Assembly (NCBI GenBank): GCA_964343075.1
Contig: CAYFGT010000007.1
Location: 17,232 to 81,231, forward strand
Source of the DNA: UBA2588 sp964343075
Lineage (GTDB): Bacteria > Chloroflexota > Dehalococcoidia > Lucifugimonadales > UBA3495
DNA: 64,000 nt
Reading direction: 5' to 3'
Part shown: positions 1 through 9,431 of the stretch, one piece after another
How positions within the stretch are numbered: position 1 is the first letter of the stretch
Layout: each line of letters opens with the position of its first letter
Notes under the pieces: model-generated
Database searches by the model: none
What the model was told of the DNA's origin: nothing
What the model saw: the letters and a program-made list of their open reading frames with translations, nothing else
Made by a program: the position numbers and the translations under genes

Positions 1-1
1 C

Positions 2-52
2 GTTATAGGCTTGATTCTTTTGCTGATGTATGCGCCAGGGATAGGTGGGTGA
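2..52 (+). CDS. nuoL: NADH-quinone oxidoreductase subunit L, C-terminal end (partial)
   Basis: An open frame enters from the left edge and stops with TGA at 50-52. The 16 visible residues are a hydrophobic run (VIGLILLLMYAPGIGG) like the end of a membrane helix. It lies four bases before nuoM in the usual nuoL-nuoM-nuoN order, so the last helix of NuoL, a proton-pumping antiporter-like subunit of complex I, is the natural reading. The identity rests mostly on position, because too few residues are visible to prove it. Confidence 0.55.
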   Translation, partial: VIGLILLLMYAPGIGG

Positions 53-56
53 AGTG

Positions 57-1553
57 ATGGATTACCCTGCAATTTTATCAATAGTGATTTGGCTTCCATT
101 TCTATTAGCCATAATATTCTTGGTTACTCCGTTAAAAGATACATTGGTCAAACAAGCCGCTTTGGCCATCACTTTGATTGATGCCGTTTTGGCTTCACTA
201 CTATTTTTTAATATCGATAAAAGTATGCCTTTAGGTGGATTTCAATGGGTAGATCGAATTATATGGATAGACACCGCGTTATTGAAATCCCAGTACTTGG
301 TTGGAGTGGATGGTCTTAGTGCTCCTCTTGTGATGCTTACTGCGGTGCTTGGAGTTTGCGCGGTTGTCGCATCTTGGCATATCAAAATACGGGTGAAAGA
401 ATATTTCATTTGGTTGTTGATTCTTCAAACCGCTATTCTGGGAGTATTTACATCGCTTGACTTGCTTTTGTTCTTTTTATTCTGGGAATTAGAATTGATT
501 CCAATGTATATGCTAATTTCAGGATGGGGGAGCGGTAGGAAAGAGTATTCATCTATGAAATTCTTGATCTTCACAATATTAGGTAGTGCTTTTATTATTG
601 TTGGAATCTTGACCACATTTATAACATCAGATCCTCATACTCTGGATATGACCATGCTGATTTTGAATAGCGGAGGAAATCTTGTTCAATTGGGCTTCTA
701 TGGAGCTACGTTTGTGTATTTTTGTTTCTTCATAGGATTTGCAATAAAGCTCCCTGTGTGGCCCATCCATACATGGTTGCCAGATGCCCATACGGACGCT
801 CCCACAGCAGCGAGTGTCATACTAGCCGGAGTAATGCTAAAAATGGGAGGATATGGACTAATCAGAATTAATGTCACTATGTTTCCTTTGCAAACTGTCG
901 CATATTCATATCTCATAGTTGCCTTGGGAGTTATTAGTGTATTGTATGGTGCGTTTATGACGCTTAAGCAAACGGATTTGAAAAGATTGATAGCATACTC
1001 CAGTGTGAGTCATATGGGTCTAGTGCTAGTAGGTATTGGATCATTCACTGCTTCGGGGTTAACAGGGGCGGGTATGCAATTGTTTACCCATGGAACGATC
1101 ACTGGATTATTATTCCTGTGCGTAGGTTTGATATACGAGAAAGCGCATACTAGAAGCATTCCTGATTTGGGTGGATTGTTTATAAGAATGCCCGTAGTAG
1201 CTATAACTTTCACGATCGCAGGATTAGCTTCTTTGGGATTACCTGCACTTAGCGGTTTTGTCTCTGAAATACTAGTGTTCGCTGGAGCCTTTTCTGGATT
1301 TCCCTTAATGACCATATTAGCGGTATTAGGGATCATTTTGGCTGCAGGATATATATTGTGGATGATCGAACGCGTGTTATTTGGAGAAGTGAAACCGAGT
1401 GTCCAAAATGTTTCAGATGCAACAGTTTTGGAGGCTTTCCCCCTAGTGTTGCTCGTGCTTATGATCATAGGGATCGGGATATTCCCAGGGATACTGATAG
1501 GTGTCTTGGATCAGGCGATTCTACCAATTGTAGCCAATTTTGGAGGAGCATAA
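57..1553 (+). CDS. nuoM: NADH-quinone oxidoreductase subunit M
   Basis: This is an antiporter-like membrane subunit of respiratory complex I (NADH:quinone oxidoreductase), which pumps protons. The roughly 498-residue protein is almost entirely hydrophobic helices. It shows the NuoM glutamate helix (FLFWELELIPMYML; the first Glu is residue 144 from the ATG at 57) and the broken-helix region with Lys near 231 (AIKLPVWPIHTWLPDAHTDA). A GTG at 45 is in frame, but it would overlap the upstream gene by 8 bases. The ATG at 57 follows the upstream stop and places Glu144 exactly as in the family, so I prefer it. nuoN follows after three bases. Confidence 0.96.
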   Translation: MDYPAILSIVIWLPFLLAIIFLVTPLKDTLVKQAALAITLIDAVLASLLFFNIDKSMPLGGFQWVDRIIWIDTALLKSQYLVGVDGLSAPLVMLTAVLGVCAVVASWHIKIRVKEYFIWLLILQTAILGVFTSLDLLLFFLFWELELIPMYMLISGWGSGRKEYSSMKFLIFTILGSAFIIVGILTTFITSDPHTLDMTMLILNSGGNLVQLGFYGATFVYFCFFIGFAIKLPVWPIHTWLPDAHTDAPTAASVILAGVMLKMGGYGLIRINVTMFPLQTVAYSYLIVALGVISVLYGAFMTLKQTDLKRLIAYSSVSHMGLVLVGIGSFTASGLTGAGMQLFTHGTITGLLFLCVGLIYEKAHTRSIPDLGGLFIRMPVVAITFTIAGLASLGLPALSGFVSEILVFAGAFSGFPLMTILAVLGIILAAGYILWMIERVLFGEVKPSVQNVSDATVLEAFPLVLLVLMIIGIGIFPGILIGVLDQAILPIVANFGGA

Positions 1554-1556
1554 CCT

Positions 1557-3077
1557 ATGAATATCTATGATTTGTTCCTCATAGGTCCGGGATTATCTGT
1601 AGTCTTAATCGGCTTTGTGGCCTTGGTGGTCGATTTACTGACCAAAAACAAAAAAGTTCTAGTTTGGTTTATATTAGCACTTCTACTAGTTCCATTGAGT
1701 ATTTGTGTAGTTCAATTACAAATGATTGGTGGCTCTGGAACTTTAGATATGACATTAGGGTCAGGCACGCTAGATGATGTGTACAATGTGGATCTGTTTT
1801 CAATTGTCCTTCAGATGCTTGTAGTGTTCGCCGCTATGATTACAGTCATGATCTCGAGCAGTTATTTGCCTAATGAGTTTAGTATGAAAGGTGAATACTA
1901 TACCTTAATGCTGTTTTCAGCATCTGGAATGATGACTCTGGTTAGCGCATCTGAATTGATATTGTTGTATATCGGCCTAGAATTGACTGGGTTACCCATC
2001 GCGTTACTTATAGCACTAACCCTTACAAGATCTGCAGCGAGTGGGGCATTGAAATTCTTAGTGATTAGTGCTTTGAGTTCCGCAATAACACTGTATGGAA
2101 TGGCATTTTTGTTTGGTTTTACTGGTACTACAATTATTCCAGAAATGTCGAGATCTATAGTCACTCAAGGCTCAATTGCGACATTAGGAACGAATACCAT
2201 AATGTTAGTTGCGGTCTCACTAATCATTGTTGGAATAGGTTTCAAACTGTCTGTAGTACCGTTTCATATGTGGGTACCTGATGTTTACGAATCCGGTCCT
2301 CCTCCTATAGTAGGCTTTTTGTCTGTTGCTAGTAAAGCCGCTGCCTTTGCGTTGCTTTTGCGTATTGTTTACCAAGTGTTCGGTGATATATATGTGAATT
2401 GGCCATTAATAATTGCTGTCATTGCAACTGGATCCATGATTATTGGAAATATAATGGCAATGGTGCAAACTAACATAAAACGAATGTTAGGATTTAGTAC
2501 TATTGCCCATGCAGGGTATCTTCTAATTGGGGTTGCAGCAATAGCTACGGTTAGTAGTGGTACTAATTTCACTTTGAACATTGATAGTGGGAGTGCGGTT
2601 CTGTTTTATCTGGTCACATACGCTTTTGCGAACCTGACTATTTTTGCAGGTATAACCGTAGGGGCAAATAATCTACAAGGTGATGATATAAGCCACTATA
2701 AATCAATGATACGAAAATCCCCTCAACTTGCGATAATGATGAGCGTGGCATTAATCGCCCTTATCGGTATCCCTCCGACAGGGATTTTCATATCTAAATT
2801 TTACGTGTTTAGTGCGGCTGTGGAATATGGATTAACCTGGCTGGTTATTGTTGGTGTGATTAATAGCGTGATATCTGCATATTATTATGTGAGGGTTATC
2901 AAGATCATGTTTCAGACAGATCTCTCTGATGATGAATCAAATAAAATTGAGACGCCTCCATTGACTTTGTTGGCTCTTTACCTAACCACGGCGGGAACAA
3001 TTTGGTTAGGAATATCTCCTTCGTCTCTTATTAAAATGATTGAGCAAGGCGTAGCGCTAATATCAGGACTAAATTAA
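1557..3077 (+). CDS. nuoN: NADH-quinone oxidoreductase subunit N
   Basis: This is the third antiporter-like, proton-translocating membrane subunit of complex I. The 506 residues form about 14 hydrophobic helices. Family signatures are visible: a Glu-bearing helix (LLYIGLELTGLPIALLIA) and the central Lys region followed by PFHMWVPDVYESGPPP. It starts three bases after nuoM, so the two are translated together, and it is the last nuo gene of the operon. nadK follows after two bases and is probably on the same transcript. Confidence 0.96.
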   Translation: MNIYDLFLIGPGLSVVLIGFVALVVDLLTKNKKVLVWFILALLLVPLSICVVQLQMIGGSGTLDMTLGSGTLDDVYNVDLFSIVLQMLVVFAAMITVMISSSYLPNEFSMKGEYYTLMLFSASGMMTLVSASELILLYIGLELTGLPIALLIALTLTRSAASGALKFLVISALSSAITLYGMAFLFGFTGTTIIPEMSRSIVTQGSIATLGTNTIMLVAVSLIIVGIGFKLSVVPFHMWVPDVYESGPPPIVGFLSVASKAAAFALLLRIVYQVFGDIYVNWPLIIAVIATGSMIIGNIMAMVQTNIKRMLGFSTIAHAGYLLIGVAAIATVSSGTNFTLNIDSGSAVLFYLVTYAFANLTIFAGITVGANNLQGDDISHYKSMIRKSPQLAIMMSVALIALIGIPPTGIFISKFYVFSAAVEYGLTWLVIVGVINSVISAYYYVRVIKIMFQTDLSDDESNKIETPPLTLLALYLTTAGTIWLGISPSSLIKMIEQGVALISGLN

Positions 3078-3079
3078 TC

Positions 3080-3937
3080 ATGAATTTTGTCGGGATAATA
3101 TACAACTCAATGAACCCTAAGGCTGTCGATTTGGCTCAAAGAATAAATGAACGCATTGCTCCTATACAGGAAACCTGGATCAATCCTGCTGACGATATAA
3201 ATGAGCTGGACTTAAATATAAAAACTAGCGATTTGATTATCACTGTTGGAGGAGACGGAACTATTCTGCGAGTGAATCGTGTTGCTGCTAATTTCGGAAC
3301 GCCTATTTTGGGAATTAATATGGGGCGTCTGGGTTTCATGACTGAGTTAACAGCGGAAGAAGCAATGGATCGAATTGGTGATTATCTAGATGGATCGTTC
3401 AGGCTTGAAGCTAGAAACATGTTACAAAGCACTATACAATCTCAAACGTTTGAAGATAGTTTAGGTCCTCATCACGCTTTAAATGATATTGTTTTAGCAC
3501 GGGGAACGTCATCACGTGTAGTAACGATAAAAGTTGTTATCGATGGAGCAGTTTTGACTGTGTTTAGATCTGATGCTGTTATCGTAAGTTCTGCTACAGG
3601 GAGCACGGGCTATAACTTGTCTGTAGGAGGCCCAATTCTTGATCCTTTGTCGTCAAGCATAGTAGTGAAGCCGGTTGCGGCCCATATAGGGTTATCTACT
3701 GGAATAGTAGTAAATGATTACTCGACAGTGGAGATGGTAGTTGAAGGGTTGCAAGACTCTATCATGAGTATAGATGGAGCATATGATTATCCTCTGCGGC
3801 CGGGAGATTCTGTGGTGATCAAGCAAAGTGATAGGAAGGCACGATTTGCCCGTGCTAATGGACCGGAACATTTCTATGAAACCTTAACTCGGAGACTAGG
3901 ATTCGGTTTAGATGTGTCCAGAGCGGTACGATATTAA
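3080..3937 (+). CDS. nadK: NAD kinase
   Basis: NAD kinase phosphorylates NAD+ to NADP+ in the cytoplasm. The 285-residue length is typical. The GGDGT catalytic loop is at residues 57-61, NMGRLGFM at 80-87, and the conserved glycine-rich SSATGSTGYNLSVGGP segment binds the nucleotide. It sits two bases after nuoN and one base before a NUDIX hydrolase gene. This places an NAD(P)-forming enzyme in the same transcript as complex I and a nucleotide-sugar pyrophosphatase. Confidence 0.95.
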   Translation: MNFVGIIYNSMNPKAVDLAQRINERIAPIQETWINPADDINELDLNIKTSDLIITVGGDGTILRVNRVAANFGTPILGINMGRLGFMTELTAEEAMDRIGDYLDGSFRLEARNMLQSTIQSQTFEDSLGPHHALNDIVLARGTSSRVVTIKVVIDGAVLTVFRSDAVIVSSATGSTGYNLSVGGPILDPLSSSIVVKPVAAHIGLSTGIVVNDYSTVEMVVEGLQDSIMSIDGAYDYPLRPGDSVVIKQSDRKARFARANGPEHFYETLTRRLGFGLDVSRAVRY

Positions 3938-3938
3938 T

Positions 3939-4484
3939 ATGCGACCAGACAATTCTGAGAAAAGAATCAAGTCTGAACTCATATATGACGGGAAATTAAT
4001 AAAGCTTTCTAAAGATACTGTGCTATTGCCGGATAATAGGGAGTCAATTCGAGAAGTGGTAGACCATACCTCAGTGGTTTGTGTCATACCCTTTGACCAA
4101 AATGGATATGTACATATGGTAAAACAATATCGATACGCTATACGCCAGACTTTATTGGAAGTGCCTGCTGGAGGCATTGAAGAAGGAGAAACCCCTGAGC
4201 AGGCTGCGATTAGAGAACTTCAAGAAGAAATTGGTAAATTACCTAATCAGTTAATTGAACTTGGCGGATTCTGGCTTACACCTGGATGGTGCAACGAATA
4301 CATGTATTCGTATTTAGCGCTTGATTTAGAAGATTCAAAACTTGCTGCTGATGATGATGAAAATATTGAAGTGGTTAAAATTCCTCTCAGCGAAATAGTA
4401 AGAGAGGTGAATTCTGGATTAATTAATGATGCGAAGACTATAGCTACGATTTTATTGGGTAATAATTACCTTAACAGACTATAA
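3939..4484 (+). CDS. NUDIX hydrolase, ADP-ribose pyrophosphatase type
   Basis: This is a NUDIX enzyme of the ADP-ribose pyrophosphatase group, which splits ADP-ribose to AMP and ribose 5-phosphate. The complete Nudix box GX5EX7REUXEEXGU lies at residues 78-100 (GGIEEGE, then REL-QEE-IG), and the preceding QYRYA plus EVPAG are typical of the NudF group. An in-frame ATG at 3912 lies inside nadK; I chose the ATG at 3939, one base after the nadK stop, giving 181 residues. The ADP-ribose substrate is a family inference and fits the neighbouring NAD kinase. Confidence 0.85.
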   Translation: MRPDNSEKRIKSELIYDGKLIKLSKDTVLLPDNRESIREVVDHTSVVCVIPFDQNGYVHMVKQYRYAIRQTLLEVPAGGIEEGETPEQAAIRELQEEIGKLPNQLIELGGFWLTPGWCNEYMYSYLALDLEDSKLAADDDENIEVVKIPLSEIVREVNSGLINDAKTIATILLGNNYLNRL

Positions 4485-4494
4485 ATATATTGGA

Positions 4495-4523
4495 TTGAGA
4501 TGCTGAATATGAGATACTATTAT
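4495..4523 (+). promoter_or_regulatory. Sigma70-type promoter for sdhABE
   Basis: TTGAGA at 4495-4500 and TATTAT at 4518-4523 are separated by 17 bases, close to the housekeeping promoter consensus. It lies in the 71-base gap before sdhA, and a strong ribosome site (GGAGGA) precedes the sdhA ATG. Predicted from sequence only. Confidence 0.5.
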
Positions 4524-4555
4524 TTTGATGCTTTGAAAATACGGAGGAAGAATTA

Positions 4556-6235
4556 ATGCTGGAACATGATGTGTTAGTTGTAGGTGCTGGCTTAGCTGGA
4601 ATGAGAGCGGCCATTGCTGCTAGTTCTAGAGGCGCCAATACAGCAATCTTGAGTAAAGTTCATCCAGTAAGGAGCCACTCCAACGCCGCCCAAGGTGGCA
4701 TTAATGCGGCTCTATCGGATAGAGGAGATGCATGGGAAGATCATGCATATGACACAATAAAAGGTAGCGATTTTTTGGGAGACCAAGACGCTATAGAAGT
4801 AATGTGTAAAGCTGCGGGCCAATCCTTGATTGATATGGAGCACTTTGGTGTCACTTTCTCTAGAGATGAAGAAGGAAGATTAGGAACTAGGGCATTCGGT
4901 GGGCAAAGACGCCAAAGGACATTTTTTGTAGGTGACTTCACTGGACAGGCTTTATTACATGTGATGTTTGAACAGCTGTTGAAATCCGGAGTTAGGAGCT
5001 ATGAAGAATGGTTCGTTACCTCCTTGATCATTGAAGATGGTGTTGTGGCAGGGGTCATGGCACTGGAAATTAGAAGCGGAGAAATTTTTGCCATAAGAGC
5101 CAAAACCGTTATCTTTGCTACCGGAGGATGTGGCAGAGTGTTTGAACCAAGTACTAATGCGCTGATAGTAACCGGAGATGGTTTAGCATTAACTTATAAT
5201 GCTGGGGCTAGCTTGATGGATATGGAGATGGTTCAGTATCATCCGACAACGTTGGCAGGCAGCGGTGTTTTGTTGTCTGAAGCAGCCAGAGGCGAAGGTG
5301 CTTATTTATTAAATAAAGACGGCGATCGATTTATGAAAGTATATGCACCTAATATGCTCGAATTAGCATCAAGAGATGTTGTTTCAAGATCAGAACAGAC
5401 AGAAATTAATGAAGGTCGTGGGATCAATGGATGTGTCTTGTTAGATCTGAGGCATTTAGGCGAAAACCTGATCATGGAAAAGTTATGGCAGATTAGAGAA
5501 CTAGGAATGGACTTGGTGGGAGTGGACATGATCCGCGAACCTATACCAATAAGACCTGGAATGCATTACATAATGGGTGGAATTAAAACAGACGTCGACG
5601 GTTTGACCAATATTCCTAGGGTTTATGCAGCTGGAGAGTGTGCCAATGTTAGTGTACATGGTGGCAACCGATTGGGAGCCAATTCATTATTGGACACTAT
5701 TGTGTTTGGTGAAAGATCTGGAAACCACGCAGCAGAGGCTGTCAAGTCTATAGATTTTATTGACTTTGATGAACAAGCGAGAATTAAGGAAGAGAAAGAC
5801 CGTATTCAAGGTATATTAGACCGGCCTCAAAATGGAGATAGAGTTTCTAAACTTCGTTTGGATATGGGAACTTCTATGAACAATAACATCGCAGTATATA
5901 GAGACGAACAAGGTATACAAGAGACTCTAAGTGATCTCAAAGATATGAAGGTGCGATATAAGGATGTGCCAGTGGATAGTAAAGGCAAAGTGTTTAACAC
6001 TGACCTTATATTCCACTTAGAATTAGGGTTTATGCTAGATGTGGCCGAAACCATCGCAGCAGGAGCGCTCGAACGAAAAGAAAGTAGAGGTGCTCAAAGC
6101 CGCACCGACTACCCAGAAAGAGATGATGAAAATTGGCTCAAGCATATATTAGTAACTAAAAGTGAGGAAGGTCCAGTTTTATCGACTTCCGAAGTGTCAA
6201 TAACTCAATGGGAGCCAGTGGAGAGGACGTATTAA
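4556..6235 (+). CDS. sdhA: Succinate dehydrogenase/fumarate reductase flavoprotein subunit
   Basis: This is the FAD-bearing catalytic subunit that interconverts succinate and fumarate. The 559-residue protein has an N-terminal dinucleotide-binding GAGLAGMRAA, the RSHSNAAQGGIN segment with His41 where FAD is covalently attached in the family, the active-site EAARGEGA loop, and HGGNRLGANSLLDT near the C-terminal part of the FAD domain. A GGAGGA ribosome site lies just upstream of ATG 4556. sdhB follows two bases after the stop, so the subunits are co-translated. Direction of catalysis is not visible, but nearby malate and isocitrate dehydrogenases favour an oxidative citric acid cycle role. Confidence 0.95.
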   Translation: MLEHDVLVVGAGLAGMRAAIAASSRGANTAILSKVHPVRSHSNAAQGGINAALSDRGDAWEDHAYDTIKGSDFLGDQDAIEVMCKAAGQSLIDMEHFGVTFSRDEEGRLGTRAFGGQRRQRTFFVGDFTGQALLHVMFEQLLKSGVRSYEEWFVTSLIIEDGVVAGVMALEIRSGEIFAIRAKTVIFATGGCGRVFEPSTNALIVTGDGLALTYNAGASLMDMEMVQYHPTTLAGSGVLLSEAARGEGAYLLNKDGDRFMKVYAPNMLELASRDVVSRSEQTEINEGRGINGCVLLDLRHLGENLIMEKLWQIRELGMDLVGVDMIREPIPIRPGMHYIMGGIKTDVDGLTNIPRVYAAGECANVSVHGGNRLGANSLLDTIVFGERSGNHAAEAVKSIDFIDFDEQARIKEEKDRIQGILDRPQNGDRVSKLRLDMGTSMNNNIAVYRDEQGIQETLSDLKDMKVRYKDVPVDSKGKVFNTDLIFHLELGFMLDVAETIAAGALERKESRGAQSRTDYPERDDENWLKHILVTKSEEGPVLSTSEVSITQWEPVERTY

Positions 6236-6237
6236 TT

Positions 6238-7194
6238 ATGAATGTAACTTTAAGAATTAAGAGATTTAATGCAGACGGGGATAATCCTGAACAGTATTGG
6301 GAAGAATTTACTACTGAAGTAGCCGATAATGCAACCGTTTTAGATGCATTGATTCAGGTTAGAGAAGATCAGGATGGTACATTAAGTTTACGATGTTCAT
6401 GCAGGAGTGCTATTTGTGGCTCCTGTGCGATGAGGATCAATGGTCAAGGAGGACTTGCCTGCAAGACCCCAGCGACCAGTGCATTGATTGACGGCGTAAT
6501 TACTGTTGAACCAGCAGGAAATATGCCGGTTATTAAAGATTTGGTAACTAATTTTGATGGATTTTGGGACAAAATCAATCAAGTGACTCCGTATTTGCAA
6601 CCACAAGGACCTGAGCCAGAGGCAGAATATATTGCCTCTAATGAATCCATGCTCCATTTGTCTGGCGTCACTGCTTGTATTATGTGCGGTTCTTGTGTTT
6701 CAGACTGTACCGTACTAGAGGTGGATTCAAGCTTTTTAGGCCCTGCTGCTCTAGCAAAAGCATACCGTTTCACTGCAGATCCAAGAGATGGTGATGAAGA
6801 TGGTGTATCGTTAGATCGCTTAAAGGAACTTGGTCAAAAATCCGGTATGTGGGATTGCACCCGTTGCATGGCATGCGTAACAGCTTGTCCTAAAGGAGTA
6901 GATCCAATGGACAGGATTATGGCGCTCCGAGAACAAGCGATGGATGCAGGCCTAACTAATAATAACGGGGCTAGGCATGCAGAAGCTTTCGTAGAACTCG
7001 TAGGCCATAGTGGTAACTTAGATGAACTCAAATTGCCAGTAAAAACCGTTGGAATGTTTAACATTCCAGCCCTATTATCATATGTCCCAGTTGGTATTCG
7101 GAGCTTACGACGAGGCAAACTGCCTAGTTTGTTCCACAAAAAAATAGAAGGTGTTGAAAACGTACGCCGATTAGTCAAGAAATTAGAAAAATAA
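6238..7194 (+). CDS. sdhB: Succinate dehydrogenase/fumarate reductase iron-sulfur subunit
   Basis: This subunit carries electrons from SdhA through iron-sulfur clusters. Cys55, Cys60, Cys63 and Cys75 form the N-terminal [2Fe-2S] site. A CIMCGSCVSDC motif gives a [4Fe-4S] site. The third site reads CTRCMACVTACP, so it has a cysteine where classical SdhB has a non-cysteine and holds [3Fe-4S]; a [4Fe-4S] cluster is therefore expected, as in type-E (archaeal-like) enzymes. An in-frame ATG at 6208 lies inside sdhA; ATG 6238, three bases after the sdhA stop codon, is the better start (318 residues). Confidence 0.95.
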   Translation: MNVTLRIKRFNADGDNPEQYWEEFTTEVADNATVLDALIQVREDQDGTLSLRCSCRSAICGSCAMRINGQGGLACKTPATSALIDGVITVEPAGNMPVIKDLVTNFDGFWDKINQVTPYLQPQGPEPEAEYIASNESMLHLSGVTACIMCGSCVSDCTVLEVDSSFLGPAALAKAYRFTADPRDGDEDGVSLDRLKELGQKSGMWDCTRCMACVTACPKGVDPMDRIMALREQAMDAGLTNNNGARHAEAFVELVGHSGNLDELKLPVKTVGMFNIPALLSYVPVGIRSLRRGKLPSLFHKKIEGVENVRRLVKKLEK

Positions 7195-7228
7195 AAATAT
7201 ACAACCAGTTTAGGAAGAGAGGTTTAAA

Positions 7229-8110
7229 GTGAAATTTGCATTTTATCCTGGATGCGTGTCTAGAGGCGGATGTCCAGAACTATATACAGCAGCCAATTTG
7301 GTATGTGACAAACTCGGAATCGAATTAGAAGAGATGCCAGGAGCATCCTGTACAGGTGCTGGCGTTTTGCAAGAGAAGAACCGTTTACTCGGTGATATAT
7401 TGAACGCTCGGACGTTCGCTATGGCTGAAAAAATAGGTTCTCCTATCATGACCATATGCAGTACATGCCAAGGAGTGATGGCTCAAGCTCGGCATCGAAT
7501 GAGTACAGATGCGGCTTACCTTGAAGAAATTAATAGTCATCTTGCCGATGAGGATTTGCATTTTTCTGGTGACATTGAGATTAAACATTTATTATGGGTA
7601 TTGATTGAAGACTATGGACTGGAAAAACTGTTGCCTTTAATTACTAAACCTCTTAAAGGTATTAGATTGTCTCCTTTTTATGGGTGCTATATAGTAAGGC
7701 CAACAGAAGCATTGCAAACTGATGATAACCCGGCTAGGAAAGTCGCTTTGGAAACACTAATTGAAGCTTTGGGAGCTACGCTAGTGGATTTTGAAGGGAA
7801 AACTAGATGTTGTGGGTTCCCTATCCTGACAATTAATGCTAAAAATTCTATGGCTATGGTTGCTAAGCACACAAGTGATGTGAAAGATCTTGGCTCAGAT
7901 GCGATGGTAACGCCATGCCCTTTGTGCCATCTTAATCTAGATGGATTTCAACCTAAGGCAGCCTCTCAAGCGGGGAGATCTATCGACATGCCCATTATCC
8001 ATCTTCCGCAAATGATAGGTATGGCTTTGGGCATTGCTCCCAAAGACTTGGGTATGAAACGGCATATTGTTAGTACTCAGAAGCTAGAACTGAAGTTACA
8101 AGAGGCGTAG
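7229..8110 (+). CDS. SdhE/HdrB-like CCG-domain subunit of succinate dehydrogenase
   Basis: This is a cysteine-rich CCG-domain protein related to heterodisulfide reductase subunit B. In type-E succinate dehydrogenases it replaces the haem b membrane anchor and delivers electrons to quinone. The first half has C9, a CTGAG motif (Cys41) and CSTC (Cys77, Cys80). The second half has CCG at 194-196 and CPLC at 230-233. No transmembrane helix is evident, so membrane contact must be peripheral. The start is GTG 7229 with GGAAGAGAGG upstream. It follows sdhB by 34 bases and no sdhC/sdhD genes follow. Here SdhE means the CCG subunit, not the flavinylation factor. Confidence 0.88.
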   Translation: MKFAFYPGCVSRGGCPELYTAANLVCDKLGIELEEMPGASCTGAGVLQEKNRLLGDILNARTFAMAEKIGSPIMTICSTCQGVMAQARHRMSTDAAYLEEINSHLADEDLHFSGDIEIKHLLWVLIEDYGLEKLLPLITKPLKGIRLSPFYGCYIVRPTEALQTDDNPARKVALETLIEALGATLVDFEGKTRCCGFPILTINAKNSMAMVAKHTSDVKDLGSDAMVTPCPLCHLNLDGFQPKAASQAGRSIDMPIIHLPQMIGMALGIAPKDLGMKRHIVSTQKLELKLQEA

Positions 8111-8117
8111 GAGTTTA

Positions 8118-9428
8118 TTACAAAGATCTTGCTATTTGCGCAAGTGTGGCATCTATTGCTTCTTTGGTAGCATCGATATCTTCTTGCGAATGAGCTGCAG
8201 AAGGATAAAATTTCTGAGGCCATGCTTTTAATATTCCTTTGTCTAGTAACCCCGAATTGAATTGGGCGTGTAGTTGAGAATTAGTTGATAGGCCATCACG
8301 GTAATTGTTTACTTCTCTATCTGTAAAAAACAAGCCAAAGATTTGGTTCTCTCCGCAAACTTGGATAGGGATATCGTATCTTTCAGAAGATTCTTTTATG
8401 AAATCACGGATTTCTTTCCCTGTATTGTTAATACGGGTATAATTCTCTGTATTTTGTAGTTCAGTTAATGTTGCTATTCCAGCCGCGCATGCAATAGGGT
8501 TGCCATTCAGTGTTCCTGTTTGTGGAACAAAGCCGTCATTGTCAGATGACAACTCATAGGAGGACATGATATCAGCTGTCCCTGTTACCGCTGCAAGAGG
8601 GTAACCTCCACCCATGATTTTTCCAACACAGGCGAGGTCTGGAGTCACCCCGTAATACTGCTGGGCTCCTCCATAAGATAAACGGAATCCTGTTACTACT
8701 TCATCAAATATTAGAGGGATTCCATGTTTCTTGGTGATGTCTCTTAATCCTTGTAAGAATCCAGGTTGAGGTGCAATAACTCTCTGTAAAGGCTCTACTA
8801 TGACAGCTGCTATGTCATCTTTGTGAGCTTCTATGATCTGGGTCGTTGTTTGTAAATCATTAAATGGTGCCGCAAGAACTAGGTCGGAGATGGCTTTAGG
8901 TATTCCTGAGCTGTTTGCTTGTGTCTGAGGATACTCTATTGATGCATTAGGGGTTACGCTCATCATGGCGTAATCGCTACTGCCGTGGTAACCACCTTCA
9001 AATTTGAGGATTTTCTCTTTTCTCGTGAATGCTCTGCATACCCGCATAGCTTGGAAAGTTGCATCGGTACCACTCACGGTAAATCGGACTTGTTCCGCGC
9101 AAGGTATTGCATTGCAAAGTAATTCGGCTAGTTCCACTGCTTTTTCATGGGTTGCGAAAAAAGTGCTTCCGTCTTCGACTGCTTTGATTACAGCTTCGAT
9201 CACACTAGGGAAAGCGTGCCCCAGGACCATCGGACCTGAACCCATCAACCAATCTATATATTCGTTTCCGCTGACATCCCATATTTTAGATCCGAGACCT
9301 TTCTGAACTAGAAAGGTTTGGTGGTCACCAACCTTGAAATTACCGTTCGTACCGTCAGGTAGGAATTGGTTGGCTTTGCCTAATAATTCAGATTCTACGC
9401 GGGTAGTGATTTTAGAATAATTTGTCAT
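8118..9428 (-). CDS. Class III aminotransferase, glutamate-1-semialdehyde aminomutase-like
   Basis: This is a PLP-dependent fold-type I enzyme of 436 residues. VSGTDATFQAMR near 118-129, the PLP-binding Asp242 in FDEVVTGFR and the Schiff-base Lys270 in VGKIMGGGYP are all present and resemble HemL. HemL makes 5-aminolevulinate for haem, but no other haem gene is in the window, and several class III aminotransferases share these motifs. Substrate is therefore uncertain. It lies four bases downstream of mdh on the minus strand and converges on the sdhE-like gene with a 7-base gap. Confidence 0.8.
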   Translation of the reverse strand: MTNYSKITTRVESELLGKANQFLPDGTNGNFKVGDHQTFLVQKGLGSKIWDVSGNEYIDWLMGSGPMVLGHAFPSVIEAVIKAVEDGSTFFATHEKAVELAELLCNAIPCAEQVRFTVSGTDATFQAMRVCRAFTRKEKILKFEGGYHGSSDYAMMSVTPNASIEYPQTQANSSGIPKAISDLVLAAPFNDLQTTTQIIEAHKDDIAAVIVEPLQRVIAPQPGFLQGLRDITKKHGIPLIFDEVVTGFRLSYGGAQQYYGVTPDLACVGKIMGGGYPLAAVTGTADIMSSYELSSDNDGFVPQTGTLNGNPIACAAGIATLTELQNTENYTRINNTGKEIRDFIKESSERYDIPIQVCGENQIFGLFFTDREVNNYRDGLSTNSQLHAQFNSGLLDKGILKAWPQKFYPSAAHSQEDIDATKEAIDATLAQIARSL

Positions 9429-9431
9429 AAG

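Noticed and set aside
1010..1468. 152-residue reverse frame inside nuoM
   Set aside because: It lies opposite a strongly conserved gene, has no ribosome site or motif, and its composition is that of an antisense shadow.
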